Under the pieces are notes generated by a model. The model was not told the origin of the DNA and made no database searches. It worked only from the letters and a program-made list of their open reading frames with translations. From Bolinopsis microptera (lineage: Eukaryota; Ctenophora; Tentaculata; Lobata; Bolinopsidae), in contig NC_087076.1 of NCBI RefSeq assembly GCF_026151205.1, positions 21,012,828-21,076,827 of the forward strand: a DNA stretch of 64,000 nucleotides. The letters are read 5' to 3'. Shown one piece after another: positions 57,501-64,000 of the stretch; within the stretch, counting starts at the first letter, position 1, and each line of letters opens with the position of its first letter. Both the position numbers and the translations under genes were made by a program.

Positions 57501-59193
57501 GCTCCGAGAGGCCGCGTATCTTACTGGTGCTCTCCGGTTCAGATGGTAGCTGTCCGCCCACAGGGGGTCCTGGTTGGGGTCCGACTGTCTGCCGGACATG
57601 TCCGGATATTTGTCCGGAGTGGGGTCCGAGCAGACGGACCAGGCGGAACCGACTCCGCGTATCTGCAACATAACGTCCTAGTCGGATCACGAAGGGACAG
57701 GGGAAAACAGCGCTCACGGACAAATAACGGGTTCTCAATTTTACGATTATTAGATTTAGCGAAACGCTATTGTAAACTTGACAGAAGATGCTTTTGACCA
57801 ATGACCAGTCATTGTCCGGTAAAGAGATTTTTATGAATATAATATGGTTTAACAATTCCCTGTCATGAACGTCATAAACAGTGCGCGATTTCTGTCATTG
57901 TAACTAAGATAATATGTCAAACAAAGGAGAAACAAGTTTATAAAATCAATGACACCAATTTTCTGGTACAAAAAACTTTTAATATTACAATGCAGTTGAG
58001 GGTAGATGAATTAAGAAATTAACCACCAAAACATTTTGTAATTTATAACTGCACTCTCCAAAGTTGGTAACTTTAGGATGTTAAACTGTAAACGATTGTA
58101 GCTGTATTTCGTGGATACAAATATGTTATTTTACGTGAATTAATGCAATATTTTCGTATATTTAGTTTTTTGTATCTTTAGTTAACTAAAGATCGTTCCG
58201 CAGTATGGCGGAAGACCCCAGTAACCGGACAGCCCAGACACAGGCCAATCCAGGGTGGTGACCGTAGAGACTGACACTACTGGTACTACTGGCACTAGAG
58301 ACTGGTACTACTAGCAGTACTACTACTGGCACTAGAGACTGGTACTACTAGCACTACTACTACTGGCACTAGAGACTGGTACTACTAGCACTACTACTAC
58401 TGGCACTAGAGACTGGTACTACTAGCATTACTACTACTAGCACTAGAGACTGGTACTACTAGCATTACTGGCACTATCCTACCTAACCCGGACAGTAGCT
58501 CGACACTCACCAAAATGGAACAATCCCTCGTATCACAGTTGGTCAAACTTCCTGTAGAAACTACAGTACGTGAATCTAACACGATCACCTTGCCAGCTAT
58601 AAGCACGTTTTGACAAATAGACTACAACTATTGCCTGGTATGAGGTATTACAATAGACCACTTTGAATCGAACGGATTATATTTATTGAGTCAGGACTCA
58701 GGAGCGAAGATAACGTGTGAAAGCATTATGACGGATTTATGGGATATTCTTGAGAATATTTATTGTAAAAGGTATTGACACAGAGCTTTGTTCGAGTAGG
58801 CAGAGCATGGCACTATAGCTGCTTTTGAACTATAGCAACTCTCCGTGTAAATTTATAAATATTTACTCTTTATACTCGGGAACTAATGTGCATACTTTGG
58901 TTACATTCATCAATTTATTGCTTGACGAATTAATTATTTAATCACCTTTTTTTAACTATTCAAATGTCCTTATCAAAATGTCTCTAAAATTTTCCTGACT
59001 TCAGTATTCCACACACTACCTTGAAGAGTGAAGAAAAGAAGCTCTCACCCCTATTTCCCTGCAACTTACCTCAGGAACGGAGGAGAGGGAAGTGGAGAAA
59101 GTGGAGAGGGTGGAGTTGTAGTGGGTAAACAGAGAGTCCCTGTTAAGCAGCGTGTGGGAACCCCACTTGCGGCGCGACTCAATAAACATAGTA
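33213..59193 (-). CDS. RhoGEF gene with DH-PH module (PLEKHG5/G7-like), at least 14 and probably 16 or more exons
   Basis: Minus-strand gene. Joined exons from 43094 down to 33213 give one open frame of about 740 codons with matching phases at every junction. Order: Lys/Arg-rich N-terminal part, acidic linker, DH (RhoGEF) domain over exons 36981 to about 34650, PH domain from about 34640 to 33450, and a Ser/Asn/Pro-rich basic tail. DH landmarks: YKHRDALWGLFRAELVYL, LLFPNVNKLYK, PYQRYCLNY and DLLICPMQHLMRYVILLQ, which corresponds to the conserved helix normally ending 'rYplLL'. PH landmarks: HAGALLLL-ENPKSSETYCFLFND-MLLIA and a terminal helix Trp in NKRQWIEKL. Such proteins activate Rho-family GTPases at membranes. 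The spacing of DH motifs resembles PLEKHG5/PLEKHG7, a subfamily call from memory. Exons at 57.5 and 59.1 kb are likely 5' coding exons, but the link to 43.1 kb is missing. Confidence 0.8.
33754..33913 (-). CDS. RhoGEF exon: PH domain middle with variable loop
   Basis: Acceptor TAACTTCTCTCAG, phase 0; donor CCCG|GTATGT, phase 1. Encodes RYNSKLEQLVSPSSSSDAF, GLYDPDQRYIVYKQPIALDE and TRVHDITTSP. The telomere-like array ends directly upstream of this acceptor. Confidence 0.75.
33920..34135. repeat. Telomere-like (TTAGGG/TTAAGG)n array next to a 3' splice site
   Basis: On the plus strand about 30 hexamers of GGTTAGGGTTAAGGTTTAGG type run from just past the acceptor of the 33754-33913 exon to about 34135. 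On the gene's strand it reads CCTTAACCCTAACC, so it supplies many CTAAC/TTAAC branch-point-like words and pyrimidines just upstream of CTTCTCTCAG. It may be an interstitial telomeric tract or a slippage product. A weak related patch lies at 23,620-23,690. Confidence 0.85.
34390..34472 (-). CDS. RhoGEF exon: PH domain beta strands
   Basis: Acceptor TTATTATTTTCAG, phase 1; donor CGAAAA|GTTAGT, phase 0. Encodes NPKSSETYCFLFNDMLLIAR and TNSTMRK, the classic PH strand pair. Confidence 0.8.
34588..34791 (-). CDS. RhoGEF exon: DH end to PH start
   Basis: Acceptor CAAACCTCGCTCAG, phase 1; donor TACTCG|GTCAGT, phase 1. Encodes SLESKLATLQNFQRLQELDN, ILIWPKIDTIDKS, VIPEELKEIISEDQ and RHILHAGALLLL, the last being the start of the PH domain. 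Confidence 0.82.
34963..35038 (-). CDS. RhoGEF exon: DH helix
   Basis: Acceptor AATTAATTCGCAG, phase 0; donor CTTAC|GTAAGA, phase 1. Encodes DIQKHVPEDGRDDLRETIEA and IQESL. Joins SLESKL in the next exon through Arg (CGC). Confidence 0.82.
35261..35346. repeat. 49-bp tandem duplication covering a RhoGEF donor
   Basis: A 37-bp segment (35261-35297: CGGTATGTTAGTATGTACCT, then GCAGGAGTATGACGTAT) recurs at 35310-35346. It includes the last 19 coding bases and the 5' splice site of the 35328-35423 exon. The copy in the intron preserves a second exon-end|GTACATAC. Confidence 0.85.
35328..35423 (-). CDS. RhoGEF exon: conserved DH helix (QRxxRYxLL-type)
   Basis: Acceptor CCTTATCTTCAG, phase 0; donor CTGCAG|GTACAT, phase 0; 32 codons. 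Encodes LCLEDSRCKKRQLSDLLICP and MQHLMRYVILLQ. The usual 'PvQRi.rYplLL' has Met-Gln-His here: the Arg after Gln is His and the Pro after Tyr is Val. Confidence 0.85.
35643..35756 (-). CDS. RhoGEF exon: DH helices
   Basis: Acceptor CAGGATGTTTTCAG, phase 0; donor GAAAAG|GTGAGA; 38 codons. Encodes FSKKFHHPYQRYCLNYTRAV and KYLKTLKKERSDFREYEK. Confidence 0.85.
36243..36329 (-). CDS. RhoGEF exon: DH helix
   Basis: Acceptor CCTTATTTTCAG, donor CAAGAG|GTAAAA, both phase 0; 29 codons (VSNAFSLDLYKMFKEGNASD, EAVVEALQE). Confidence 0.82.
36512..36607 (-). CDS. RhoGEF exon: DH domain (FPNV motif)
   Basis: Acceptor AAATAATTTTACAG, phase 0; donor TACAAG|GTTCAT, phase 0; 32 codons. Encodes VFQGTLKIAKDNGMLCDIDE and SLLFPNVNKLYK. 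The donor is weak beyond GT. Confidence 0.82.
36581..36659. repeat. 40-bp tandem duplication covering a RhoGEF acceptor
   Basis: 36581-36620 and 36621-36659 are near-identical (TATCTTCAGTGTTCCTTGAA, then ACACCTGTAAAATTATTT). The segment is the acceptor plus the first 27 coding bases of the 36512-36607 exon, copied into the upstream intron. Confidence 0.85.
36847..36981 (-). CDS. RhoGEF exon: start of DH domain
   Basis: Acceptor GTATTGTCTCCCAG, phase 0; donor AGAGAT|GTGAGT, phase 0; 45 codons. Encodes MSHWSELMEDRPHIDSVEYK, HRDALWGLFRAELVYLIDQL and KIIRD: the first DH helix, with the Glu-Leu-x-Tyr pattern. Confidence 0.85.
37003..37292. repeat. 32-36-bp minisatellite upstream of a RhoGEF acceptor
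   Basis: About eight units of GACAATACTGGGTTAGAGAC, then AGGAGACAACTT, with or without GAGAG. On the gene's strand each unit reads CTGTCTCTAACCCAG, a branch-point-like CTAAC followed by an acceptor-like CCCAG. The array ends about 20 bases from the true acceptor of the 36847-36981 exon. Confidence 0.9.
37379..37603 (-). CDS. RhoGEF exon: pre-DH region
   Basis: Acceptor CTCTCTCTCTCTCTAG, phase 0. Encodes DRKWSKTELNSVLSESSNDR, THPLADLMVQKILPAQYFNS and MFSKFLSAVDALNIQKF. The donor AATGCCCAA|GTATAG gives the needed phase 0, but the 3' boundary is uncertain (other phase-0 GTs exist upstream). Confidence 0.65.
37991..38097 (-). CDS. RhoGEF exon: basic pre-DH segment
   Basis: Acceptor CACATCCCTACAG, phase 1; donor AAGAAT|GTGAGT, phase 0. 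Encodes VLSSLQSRRGAVHTAVIIAD and PKDKFKMPFFSKRKN. Confidence 0.72.
39151..39198 (-). CDS. RhoGEF micro-exon, 48 bases
   Basis: Acceptor CCGATTTATTTCAG, donor CCAGA|GTAAGT, phase 1 both sides; RNQDDVCQEPDGNIQ. The two other frames do not fit the neighbouring phases. Confidence 0.65.
39980..40070 (-). CDS. RhoGEF exon: acidic linker
   Basis: Acceptor TTAAACTTGGTTTCAG, phase 0; donor CAGAC|GTTAGT, phase 1. Encodes EENEDDVGSDSENLEVSCPV and EPEEAGYQYR, strongly acidic. Confidence 0.68.
40195..40565. repeat. 38-bp minisatellite, about 10 copies, in a RhoGEF intron
   Basis: Unit: AAGGATAAAAGGTTGTCGTC, then ATGACTACAGTATAGAGT; variants TATAGT, GCTTATAAGG and GTCGCCATG. It lies about 125 bases upstream (gene sense) of the acceptor of the 39980-40070 exon. 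Related GTTATCATGACGACAG pieces continue to about 40,905. Confidence 0.9.
40600..42768. other. RhoGEF intron, no exon seen
   Basis: Contains dispersed words shared by 40,700 and 41,030 (GGCTACAACAATAAAA), perhaps a short element present twice, and a perfect 32-bp palindrome (41377-41408). No supported coding exon. Confidence 0.45.
41377..41408. repeat. Perfect 32-bp palindrome
   Basis: Arm TTAATAATGACTGGAG is followed at once by its reverse complement, with no loop. Within a RhoGEF intron. Confidence 0.9.
42769..43094 (-). CDS. RhoGEF exon: N-terminal region
   Basis: Donor CACCAG|GTTTAT, phase 0, joins the acidic-linker exon. The acceptor is a triple NAG (AAG, CAG, CAG at 43098, 43095 and 43092, last bases), all keeping phase 1. 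Encodes MIPMNNSSKRKRQDPPRITQ, VEATYKLVWWKKVLHAINVC, FKLEPPAPIDCDVFYNFMLS and VTSSLPFHQ. A second open frame on the same strand (SHDSDEQQQQEKATRSSPDN) exists but gives no fitting donor. A 'WWKK' and Cys pattern is visible; no known domain recognised. Confidence 0.55.
45092..45270. mobile_element. G-rich dispersed element fragment
   Basis: GGCACGTAGCCAGGATTTTT is followed by a G-run, then GGGGGCGCGGCCCCCAGCTG and GGGGGGCGCAGCCCCCCGG. This layout is common in animal interspersed repeats. Long GC stems (GGGGGCGCGGCCCCC) are present. No coding capacity. Confidence 0.5.
45760..46173. repeat. 15-bp minisatellite, about 27 copies
   Basis: Unit CTATCCAAATATAAG, almost invariant (TTCAAAT and AAATAAAAG variants). 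On the minus strand it gives an uninterrupted LDSLY pentapeptide frame, because 15 is a multiple of 3. It lies about 40 bases from a poly-C run. No promoter, Met context or splice support. Confidence 0.95.
48581..48900 (-). mobile_element. CR1/jockey-type LINE 3' end fragment
   Basis: 80 codons plus upstream remnants. HHGHSLKLIVPFCNSKFGER, SFSVVAPKIYNLLPVTITSA and SLEYFKAFLKTYLF are the usual C-terminal block of non-LTR retrotransposon ORF2 proteins ('R-x-FSVxAPxxWNxLP'). Stop at 48581. A 5'-truncated copy. Confidence 0.8.
49327..49648. mobile_element. Foldback MITE-like element with long inverted repeats
   Basis: Left arm TAACTGGTTTCACTAAAAAA ... AAAGGCACTTAAAGCTCTAA ... ATACTTCCTATGTCACGTGA pairs with the right arm read inverted (TCAAGTGACATAGGAAGTAT ... 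GAAACCAGTTA). Arms are about 130 bases with scattered mismatches, around a spacer of about 60 bases. A target duplication was not clear. Confidence 0.75.
53809..54042. repeat. 20-bp minisatellite, about 11-12 copies
   Basis: Unit ACCATTTCCCGTGACAGAAT, nearly perfect, with one GATAGCG variant at the left end. Three minus-strand frames are open because 20-mers cycle through frames without a stop; none is a gene. Confidence 0.95.
54423..54610. repeat. 94-bp tandem duplication
   Basis: 54423-54516 and 54517-54610 are essentially identical (both start ATGATTGGTTTGTGGATACC). A recent duplication, or an assembly duplication. Confidence 0.9.
57465..57662 (-). CDS. Candidate 5' exon of the RhoGEF gene
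   Basis: A GC-rich island of 66 codons in phase 0-0: acceptor CGTTATGTTGCAG, donor CCTATT|GTGAGT. Encodes SAWSVCSDPTPDKYPDMSGR, QSDPNQDPLWADSYHLNRRA and PVRYAASRSASMVESTLDPP. An internal Met (MSGRQS) could be a start. RSAS looks like a basophilic phosphosite. A second minus frame is open here too. The join to the 43.1-kb exon (which needs phase 1) is not explained, so at least one exon is missing or this is another gene. Confidence 0.5.
58272..58462. repeat. 37-bp trinucleotide-rich minisatellite
   Basis: About five units of ACTAGAGACTGGTACTACTA, then GCACTACTACTACTGGC. Near it, on the minus strand, lies a possible micro-exon (about 58516-58556: acceptor TAGTTTCTACAG, donor TTTTG|GTGAGT), which does not match the phases of its neighbours. 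Confidence 0.85.
59070..59193 (-). CDS. Candidate first coding exon of the RhoGEF gene
   Basis: Strong donor CTGAG|GTAAGT, phase 0, matching the 57465-57662 exon. Encodes MFIESRRKWGSHTLLNRDSL and FTHYNSTLSTFSTSLSSVPE. The start is either this Met (ATG in TACTATGTTTATTGAG) or an upstream exon. A possible upstream exon has its donor at about 59365 (CTCTTCA|GTAAGT) after ATGGCGGCTGTG, in a phase that would fit the acceptor-like ATATCGAG. Confidence 0.45.
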
Positions 59194-60406
59194 CTCGATA
59201 TGAAACATACATTCGCTATCTTTACCTCTACCAACCGTCAAACCACCCGACAATTACAGCTCCGTATAAATGAGGTTTATGTGACGCGAGAGGGCCTGGA
59301 AATGTGATTACGTCTGTTGAAAGTGGAGGCTCGAATGTTGGAGACTTGATGGAAACACTTACTGAAGAGGAGCATGCACACACACAGCCGCCATTACTAG
59401 TCCCCCTCCCCCGAGAGGGAGTTAGTGTGTTAATTCTTGTAAAATAGGTTTTATGTAGCATCAGTAGTAAGTACAGCTGGTCACAGACCAAAATAAAGAT
59501 GAGCTAAATATTCAGGGCCAATGAGGCCTCTCACGTACACGCATTCGAGCAACTTTTGAAACTTGAGAATCGGCTGCAGCTGGTATATTCGATAACCGGA
59601 ATCAAGAATGTCAATTTGCAAAGTTATCAAGTTATGAGAATGGTACAGTTGTTACATGTAGATTGCAGGTATTTAATCATGAATAGGTACTTTATCATCA
59701 CTAGAGCACTAGTTCCCATGTAAATGGTATAATTAGATTTACATATTTTTCACATGGTATATTTTCATTTTCTCCCGGACAAATGAAAAATATCCTCCGC
59801 GAACTTTAAATATAAAGGAAAGACTGGATCACAGCGATAGCACTGTAGTAAAAGTGAAGATGATGTTCTAAAATTTAACCGCAGCAGCAAGAAGCCAACA
59901 GTGCTTACCTTTTTTAGAATCGACATTAATTTATTCGACAAAAAATGAGCGTGAATATATACGAGCAATTTGAGGTGCTATCGAGTATTCGAAGAAGGGT
60001 TGATCTAGACGAGAGAATGTTAGAATGTCGGGCATCTTAATCTGTTCACACTCTGCACGACTCAGCAAATAGCAACCATCTCCGAATTTAATCAGTGATT
60101 AATATCGTACCTTTCTGATATTCGAAAAGGTGTCCTCTCTTTCAGGTCATGAAATCTAGAATCTTCTAAAGGTGCAGAAAGAGGACGCGAAGTGACTGCT
60201 ATTATTAATCACGAGACTTAATTAAAGCGATACTTCAAATTTTACCAAATTTGGTGAAACAAACTTACTGATGGAGTAGTCTGGATTTAAGAAATCTGGA
60301 GCAAATCAAAAATAGTTTATAAACTAAATGTTTATTTATAAATAAACATGAAACCAAACCAAATTAGGTAGTTGAGTAGATCGCTGTCTAGGAGTCGCAT
60401 AGCGTA

Positions 60407-61567
60407 TAGGGTAAGGCACATAATTTTGTCAGGGTACCTAATTTTGTCATTTTGCTCTGAAAAACTGCCTCGGCTCGGAATTTCAGCTTGAAAGAAAAGG
60501 ATTGTGTATAAAAAGAAAGCTTAGACTTTGCTGAAACTGCTCGTACAAAGTTTAAGTTTCTAGCTCTTTTGCATCTGTGTCAAAAATGAAGGCGAAACTG
60601 TTAACCCGAAAAATAAATAAGATCCTTAAGGTTTTCTTAAGGAATTTTCAAAATTTTGATTAATTGCTATTTCAAAAGTAATTGAGCTAGCTTCATGCCA
60701 TTGCATATTTCAAATATCTTCTACATCAGAAGTATACGTACAAATTTTCAAGTCTCTAGCGCAATTATTGTTCAAGTTACAGAGGGTGACAAAATTAGGT
60801 TCGATTTTGCCAGAAGTACCTAATTTTGTCAAAAAAATCGACCTTTCTCAAATTTCTTGTAAATCACAGATTGTGTTGAAAATGGCCTTATACAACTATT
60901 CTGAAGTTTTTTTGCCCATAGGATATGTATAAGGCACTTAAATAATAGTATAACACTTATAATAGCATATTTTCGCCGAGAAATATTAGGTGGATAATCT
61001 GATTTTTTCAATCTAAAATGACTAAAAAAATATTTGATGAAATTACTAAGCAAGTGATCTATCTACAGACATGACAATTTCAACCTAGGCCTAGAACCAA
61101 TCGTTTTTCAAGATGCCAGTGGTTTCAGGGGCATTTGGGGCTATTTTCTAAGATTAGATACCCAAAAAGTGTCATCTTTTCATCAAGCTACAAAACTATG
61201 AAAACATCATATCTTTGGGATTTTTGAGGTCAATGTTGGTAAAAAAGCGCTCGAATGATGCATCCAGGTAGTCTAAAATACCGAGAAACGGTTACTTTTT
61301 GCACAATCTTCAAGTGACAAAATTAGGTTCGGGGTGACAAAATTAAGTAAAGTCACCTAATTTTGTCATTTTTTCAAAATAATTTTTTTTAACATCTTCA
61401 ACCCCAGCAATTTCGATCATTTTTGTGTTAGAACTTGCCTAGACTGTCTACTATAACATGGTGGAGGTTTCATCTAAATCGGAATTTCAGACGAGGTTAA
61501 AACCCATGGTTTATATCAGGCAGTCGGAAAATTGCCAAAAAATGACAAAATTATGTGCTTTACCCTA
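60407..61567. mobile_element. Non-autonomous TA-flanked DNA transposon (mariner-like), 1.16 kb
   Basis: Ends: TAGGGTAAGGCACATAATTT at 60407 and the inverted counterpart (AAATTATGTGCTTTACCCTA) at 61567, about 25 bases with one mismatch. TA dinucleotides border both ends (60405-60406, 61568-61569), the Tc1/mariner target-duplication pattern. Inside, CCTAATTTTGTCA or its complement recurs about five times. No transposase frame (longest about 74 codons). Confidence 0.75.
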
Positions 61568-61569
61568 TA

Positions 61570-64000
61570 ACTGGCAAGGTGTAAATTTTAAAATCGAACG
61601 TATTTATGCGTTAAAGATATGAATGGAGTCTGGACAATAATATAACGCTGAACGGCATAACAGGTAAATATGAGTCAAGTAGTTTTAACCTTTAACTCTA
61701 AACAATAAACATCTGTGTTTGTGAAACTGGGAAGGAGACAACATAGTTTCACTGAAGATAATTACTTGCTCCCTCGATTAGGCAGAAGAGGACAATAGTA
61801 CCCCAGTGTGTAATGTAGCAAAGAAAGAGCTTATTTAAGGCTTCTACTACATTTGAAGTAATTAAAACACTTTTAATTCTAATTCATACAAGGATCATAA
61901 TATATACAATATGTTAATTGTTAATTATTATTAACCAGTGCCCAATGCCAATGTTGTGAGGAGTACAGAATTTCCAAATTAGTTATTGGCTATTGCTCTG
62001 TTTACTGAAATAAATTGCATCAAATTGGTACCTACAGTACAGGGTTACAAAGAATCAATAGTTCGTATCTAGTTTCTAAACTACCCAGGTTATTCTGATT
62101 CGAGACCGTAAAGCTACGAAGCTAAAGGAAATAGGAGTCGTACTATTTTACAGCATAGTACTATTATAAGTGACCATCCAAAAATAAAGGTGCAGTAAAT
62201 GGAGCTATTCAAAGTAGGGCAATGCGAAACGGTCAGATTAGGCCTACCCCCGGTATTGAGGTTAGTACTTAGGTGTTTGATTTCACCGAGATCATGACCA
62301 TAACATTGAACCAACACCATTAAGTAGAAGAACTTTTAAAATGAGTATGTTGTTTATATACGACAAGAGGCGTGTTCGTGACGCACATCTTCGTGACGCA
62401 CACGTGGCACTTCGTGAACCACATGACAACTGATACAGGTGCATATTCTTCAAATCCCACCACTAAGATTGGGCTTGAGAGCGAAGAGCATACCCGACTA
62501 GCGGGTCTTTTGTTTTAAAATCATGTGGGTGAGTTTGCCATTGAGCGAGGGGGTCATATTAAAAATAAGAGTAAGAGACGCTGTTGCCATTGAGCGAGGG
62601 GGTCACATTAAAAATAAGAGTAAGAGACGCTGTTGATTGTAAAGACAAAACTACGGCTTGTGGTAGGCTGATAGCAATAAGATTACAGCTTGGTCCAGTG
62701 GACAATGACTCTTAGATTGCAGTTTTAAGAGACATTGGCCACTGAATCGCAATAATATTACAGCTTGGTCAAGTGGACAGTGACTCTTAGATTGCAGTAT
62801 TAAGAGACATTGGCCACCGAATCGCAGAGTTGCCCTATCACTTTGTGACAAGAAATTAGCAGTCCACTCACAAAGAGCTTATAAGAATTGGATAACTCTC
62901 AGAGCGATGAGATGATGGTGCATCAACAAATCAAATGAGAACACCTTGGTGCAATGAGAAATTATTCACTCATTTTTCATTATTCCAGAAGGTCAAATTT
63001 AGACTTGTCTGAGAAAATGATGCTAATATTGCCCGAATAAAATGTCTAATTACGAAACTATTCAGTGTTAATCAAATTAATTAATTGAACCACAGCGTTA
63101 CCAGAAAGAACTATGAACAACTGATAAAATGCACGATTCCTTGTATACGAGTCACGCACAGTCAATTAATTTCGTGTCAGTCGAGCAACAGATACAATAA
63201 GTGAGCCTACGGAGTGTACAGCATCAGCTGACATTACACACAGTACACCCAATGCATGTGAAACCGCGCTCTGTGATGCACCCTGATTGGCCGAGTAAGA
63301 TACAACGTGACTTGTAGCGCGCAGTTTGATTGGAGGAGGATTTGGTGGGACACGCGCTGACCGCGAATGTACATTCCACACTCAATCTATTCCTAGTTGA
63401 AGTTTCAGTGTCCATTCCCAGTTTCCCGTTTCCCCCGGTTTTTTTTTGAGGTGGTTTGATCGCCCAGCACGACGGGTTTGACTTTCTAAACTAATTATAG
63501 GTTTTGTATATCATGGACATTTGCTAGAAGCTTAGTATCATTACCAATTAGTTTCATTAAATCGATCTGCTCGTTCAAAGTTTAAGTTTTCTACCCAATT
63601 AGAATCTGGGCCAAGTAGCAAAATAATGATATAATGGTTGTCTAAGAGTCGAATCAAAATGAAAAACATTAGTAATAATGTTTCACAAGTCAGCAAGTGT
63701 TTATGTGAATATTTTTCCTTTGATAGGTCAGTCGCATCATGATCTTCATGGTATAAAGATGGCGTAATAGAACGCTTGACAAGTAAATTCGTCACTAAAG
63801 TAAAGGCGTCATTATTTCATTTGATTCTTTTCTTTTGTGTATCAAGCGAGCACACCTCTTTCAATTCTCAAAAATCTCAGAAATGTGGAGCTTTGTATTT
63901 GCAGTACTGGATGGAGGACCCTTTAGAGATTCACGTTCGCACGTGTGCCCGCACGTGGAGGTGTTTTTATTTAATATCAATAAGGCGCCCTGGGATTAAT
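61570..64000. other. Non-coding right end with small tandem duplications
   Basis: A 49-bp duplication (62536-62584 and 62585-62634, CCATTGAGCGAGGGGGTCA) and a 75-bp duplication (62674-62748 and 62749-62823, ATTACAGCTTGGTC) are visible. Minus-strand frames at 62.65-62.85 kb are products of the second. No supported exon. Confidence 0.5.
63275..63345. promoter_or_regulatory. CCAAT-box-like pair in a CpG-richer patch
   Basis: Two TGATTGG words (about 63283 and 63328) 45 bases apart within a locally GC-rich stretch (TTGTAGCGCGCAG). Could be a promoter for the minus-strand RhoGEF gene or for a gene beyond the window. Only motif-level support. Confidence 0.25.

Noticed and set aside
58200-58258. 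Plus-strand ATG frame (MAEDPSNRTAQTQANPGW)
   Set aside because: Only 18 codons before a stop; a donor-like GG|GTGGTG is weak and no following exon was found.
62651-62851. Minus-strand repeat frame with FSGQCLLKLQSKSHCPLD
   Set aside because: Arises from the 75-bp tandem duplication; no other support.

Overview
This is eukaryotic, AT-rich, intron-rich animal DNA. Genes are split into short exons with GT..AG introns. The window also holds decayed non-LTR retrotransposons, a Penelope-like fragment, a probable Helitron end, small DNA-transposon derivatives and many minisatellites. An early-branching metazoan, possibly a cnidarian or hydrozoan, fits best. I infer this from the domain mix (farnesoic-acid-methyltransferase-like fold, sushi-like and PAN/Apple modules in one secreted protein) and the element types; the species is not identified. 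No tRNA, rRNA or CRISPR locus was recognised.

Layout. 1-156: last exon of an unidentified gene entering from the left. 157-5880: intergenic, with foldback and GC-rich repeats and a 19-bp satellite. 5885-15226 (+): a secreted multidomain gene. Its five exons join in phase 1 throughout: signal peptide, FA-methyltransferase-like domain, short sushi-like module, Cys-rich domain plus sushi-like module, PAN/Apple domain. Two of its introns start with large minisatellites (31 bp and 39 bp) whose units are copies of the exon end plus its 5' splice site. 16.5-18.3 kb: LINE relics. 19905-21143 (+): intronless MFS transporter. 21.8-27.5 kb: a repeat graveyard with a Helitron end, two copies of an ABCC-transporter tail, an ABCC nucleotide-binding-domain start, a Penelope-like piece, an RTE-like LINE and two hAT-type MITEs. 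28872-29900 (+): intronless secreted alpha-carbonic anhydrase. 30.1-31.5 kb: CR1-like LINE relic split by an insertion. 33213 to about 59.2 kb (-): a long RhoGEF (DH-PH) gene. Fourteen exons from 43.1 to 33.2 kb join with consistent phases; two further 5' exons (57.5 and 59.1 kb) are likely but not joined. 60407-61567: a TA-flanked inverted-repeat element. The rest to 64 kb is non-coding as far as I can see.

The most notable pattern is tandem duplication at splice junctions. The 39-bp array (about 109 units, 10.0-14.3 kb) repeats a consensus 5' splice site and is in frame for about 50 units, so donor choice could add 0 to about 50 copies of a 13-residue, Cys-containing segment. The 31-bp array in intron 1 repeats its own donor but brings an immediate stop. 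In the RhoGEF gene, a two-copy 49-bp repeat covers a donor, a two-copy 40-bp repeat covers an acceptor, a 32-36-bp array abuts another acceptor, and a telomere-like TTAGGG/TTAAGG array abuts a third. These look like different ages of one process.
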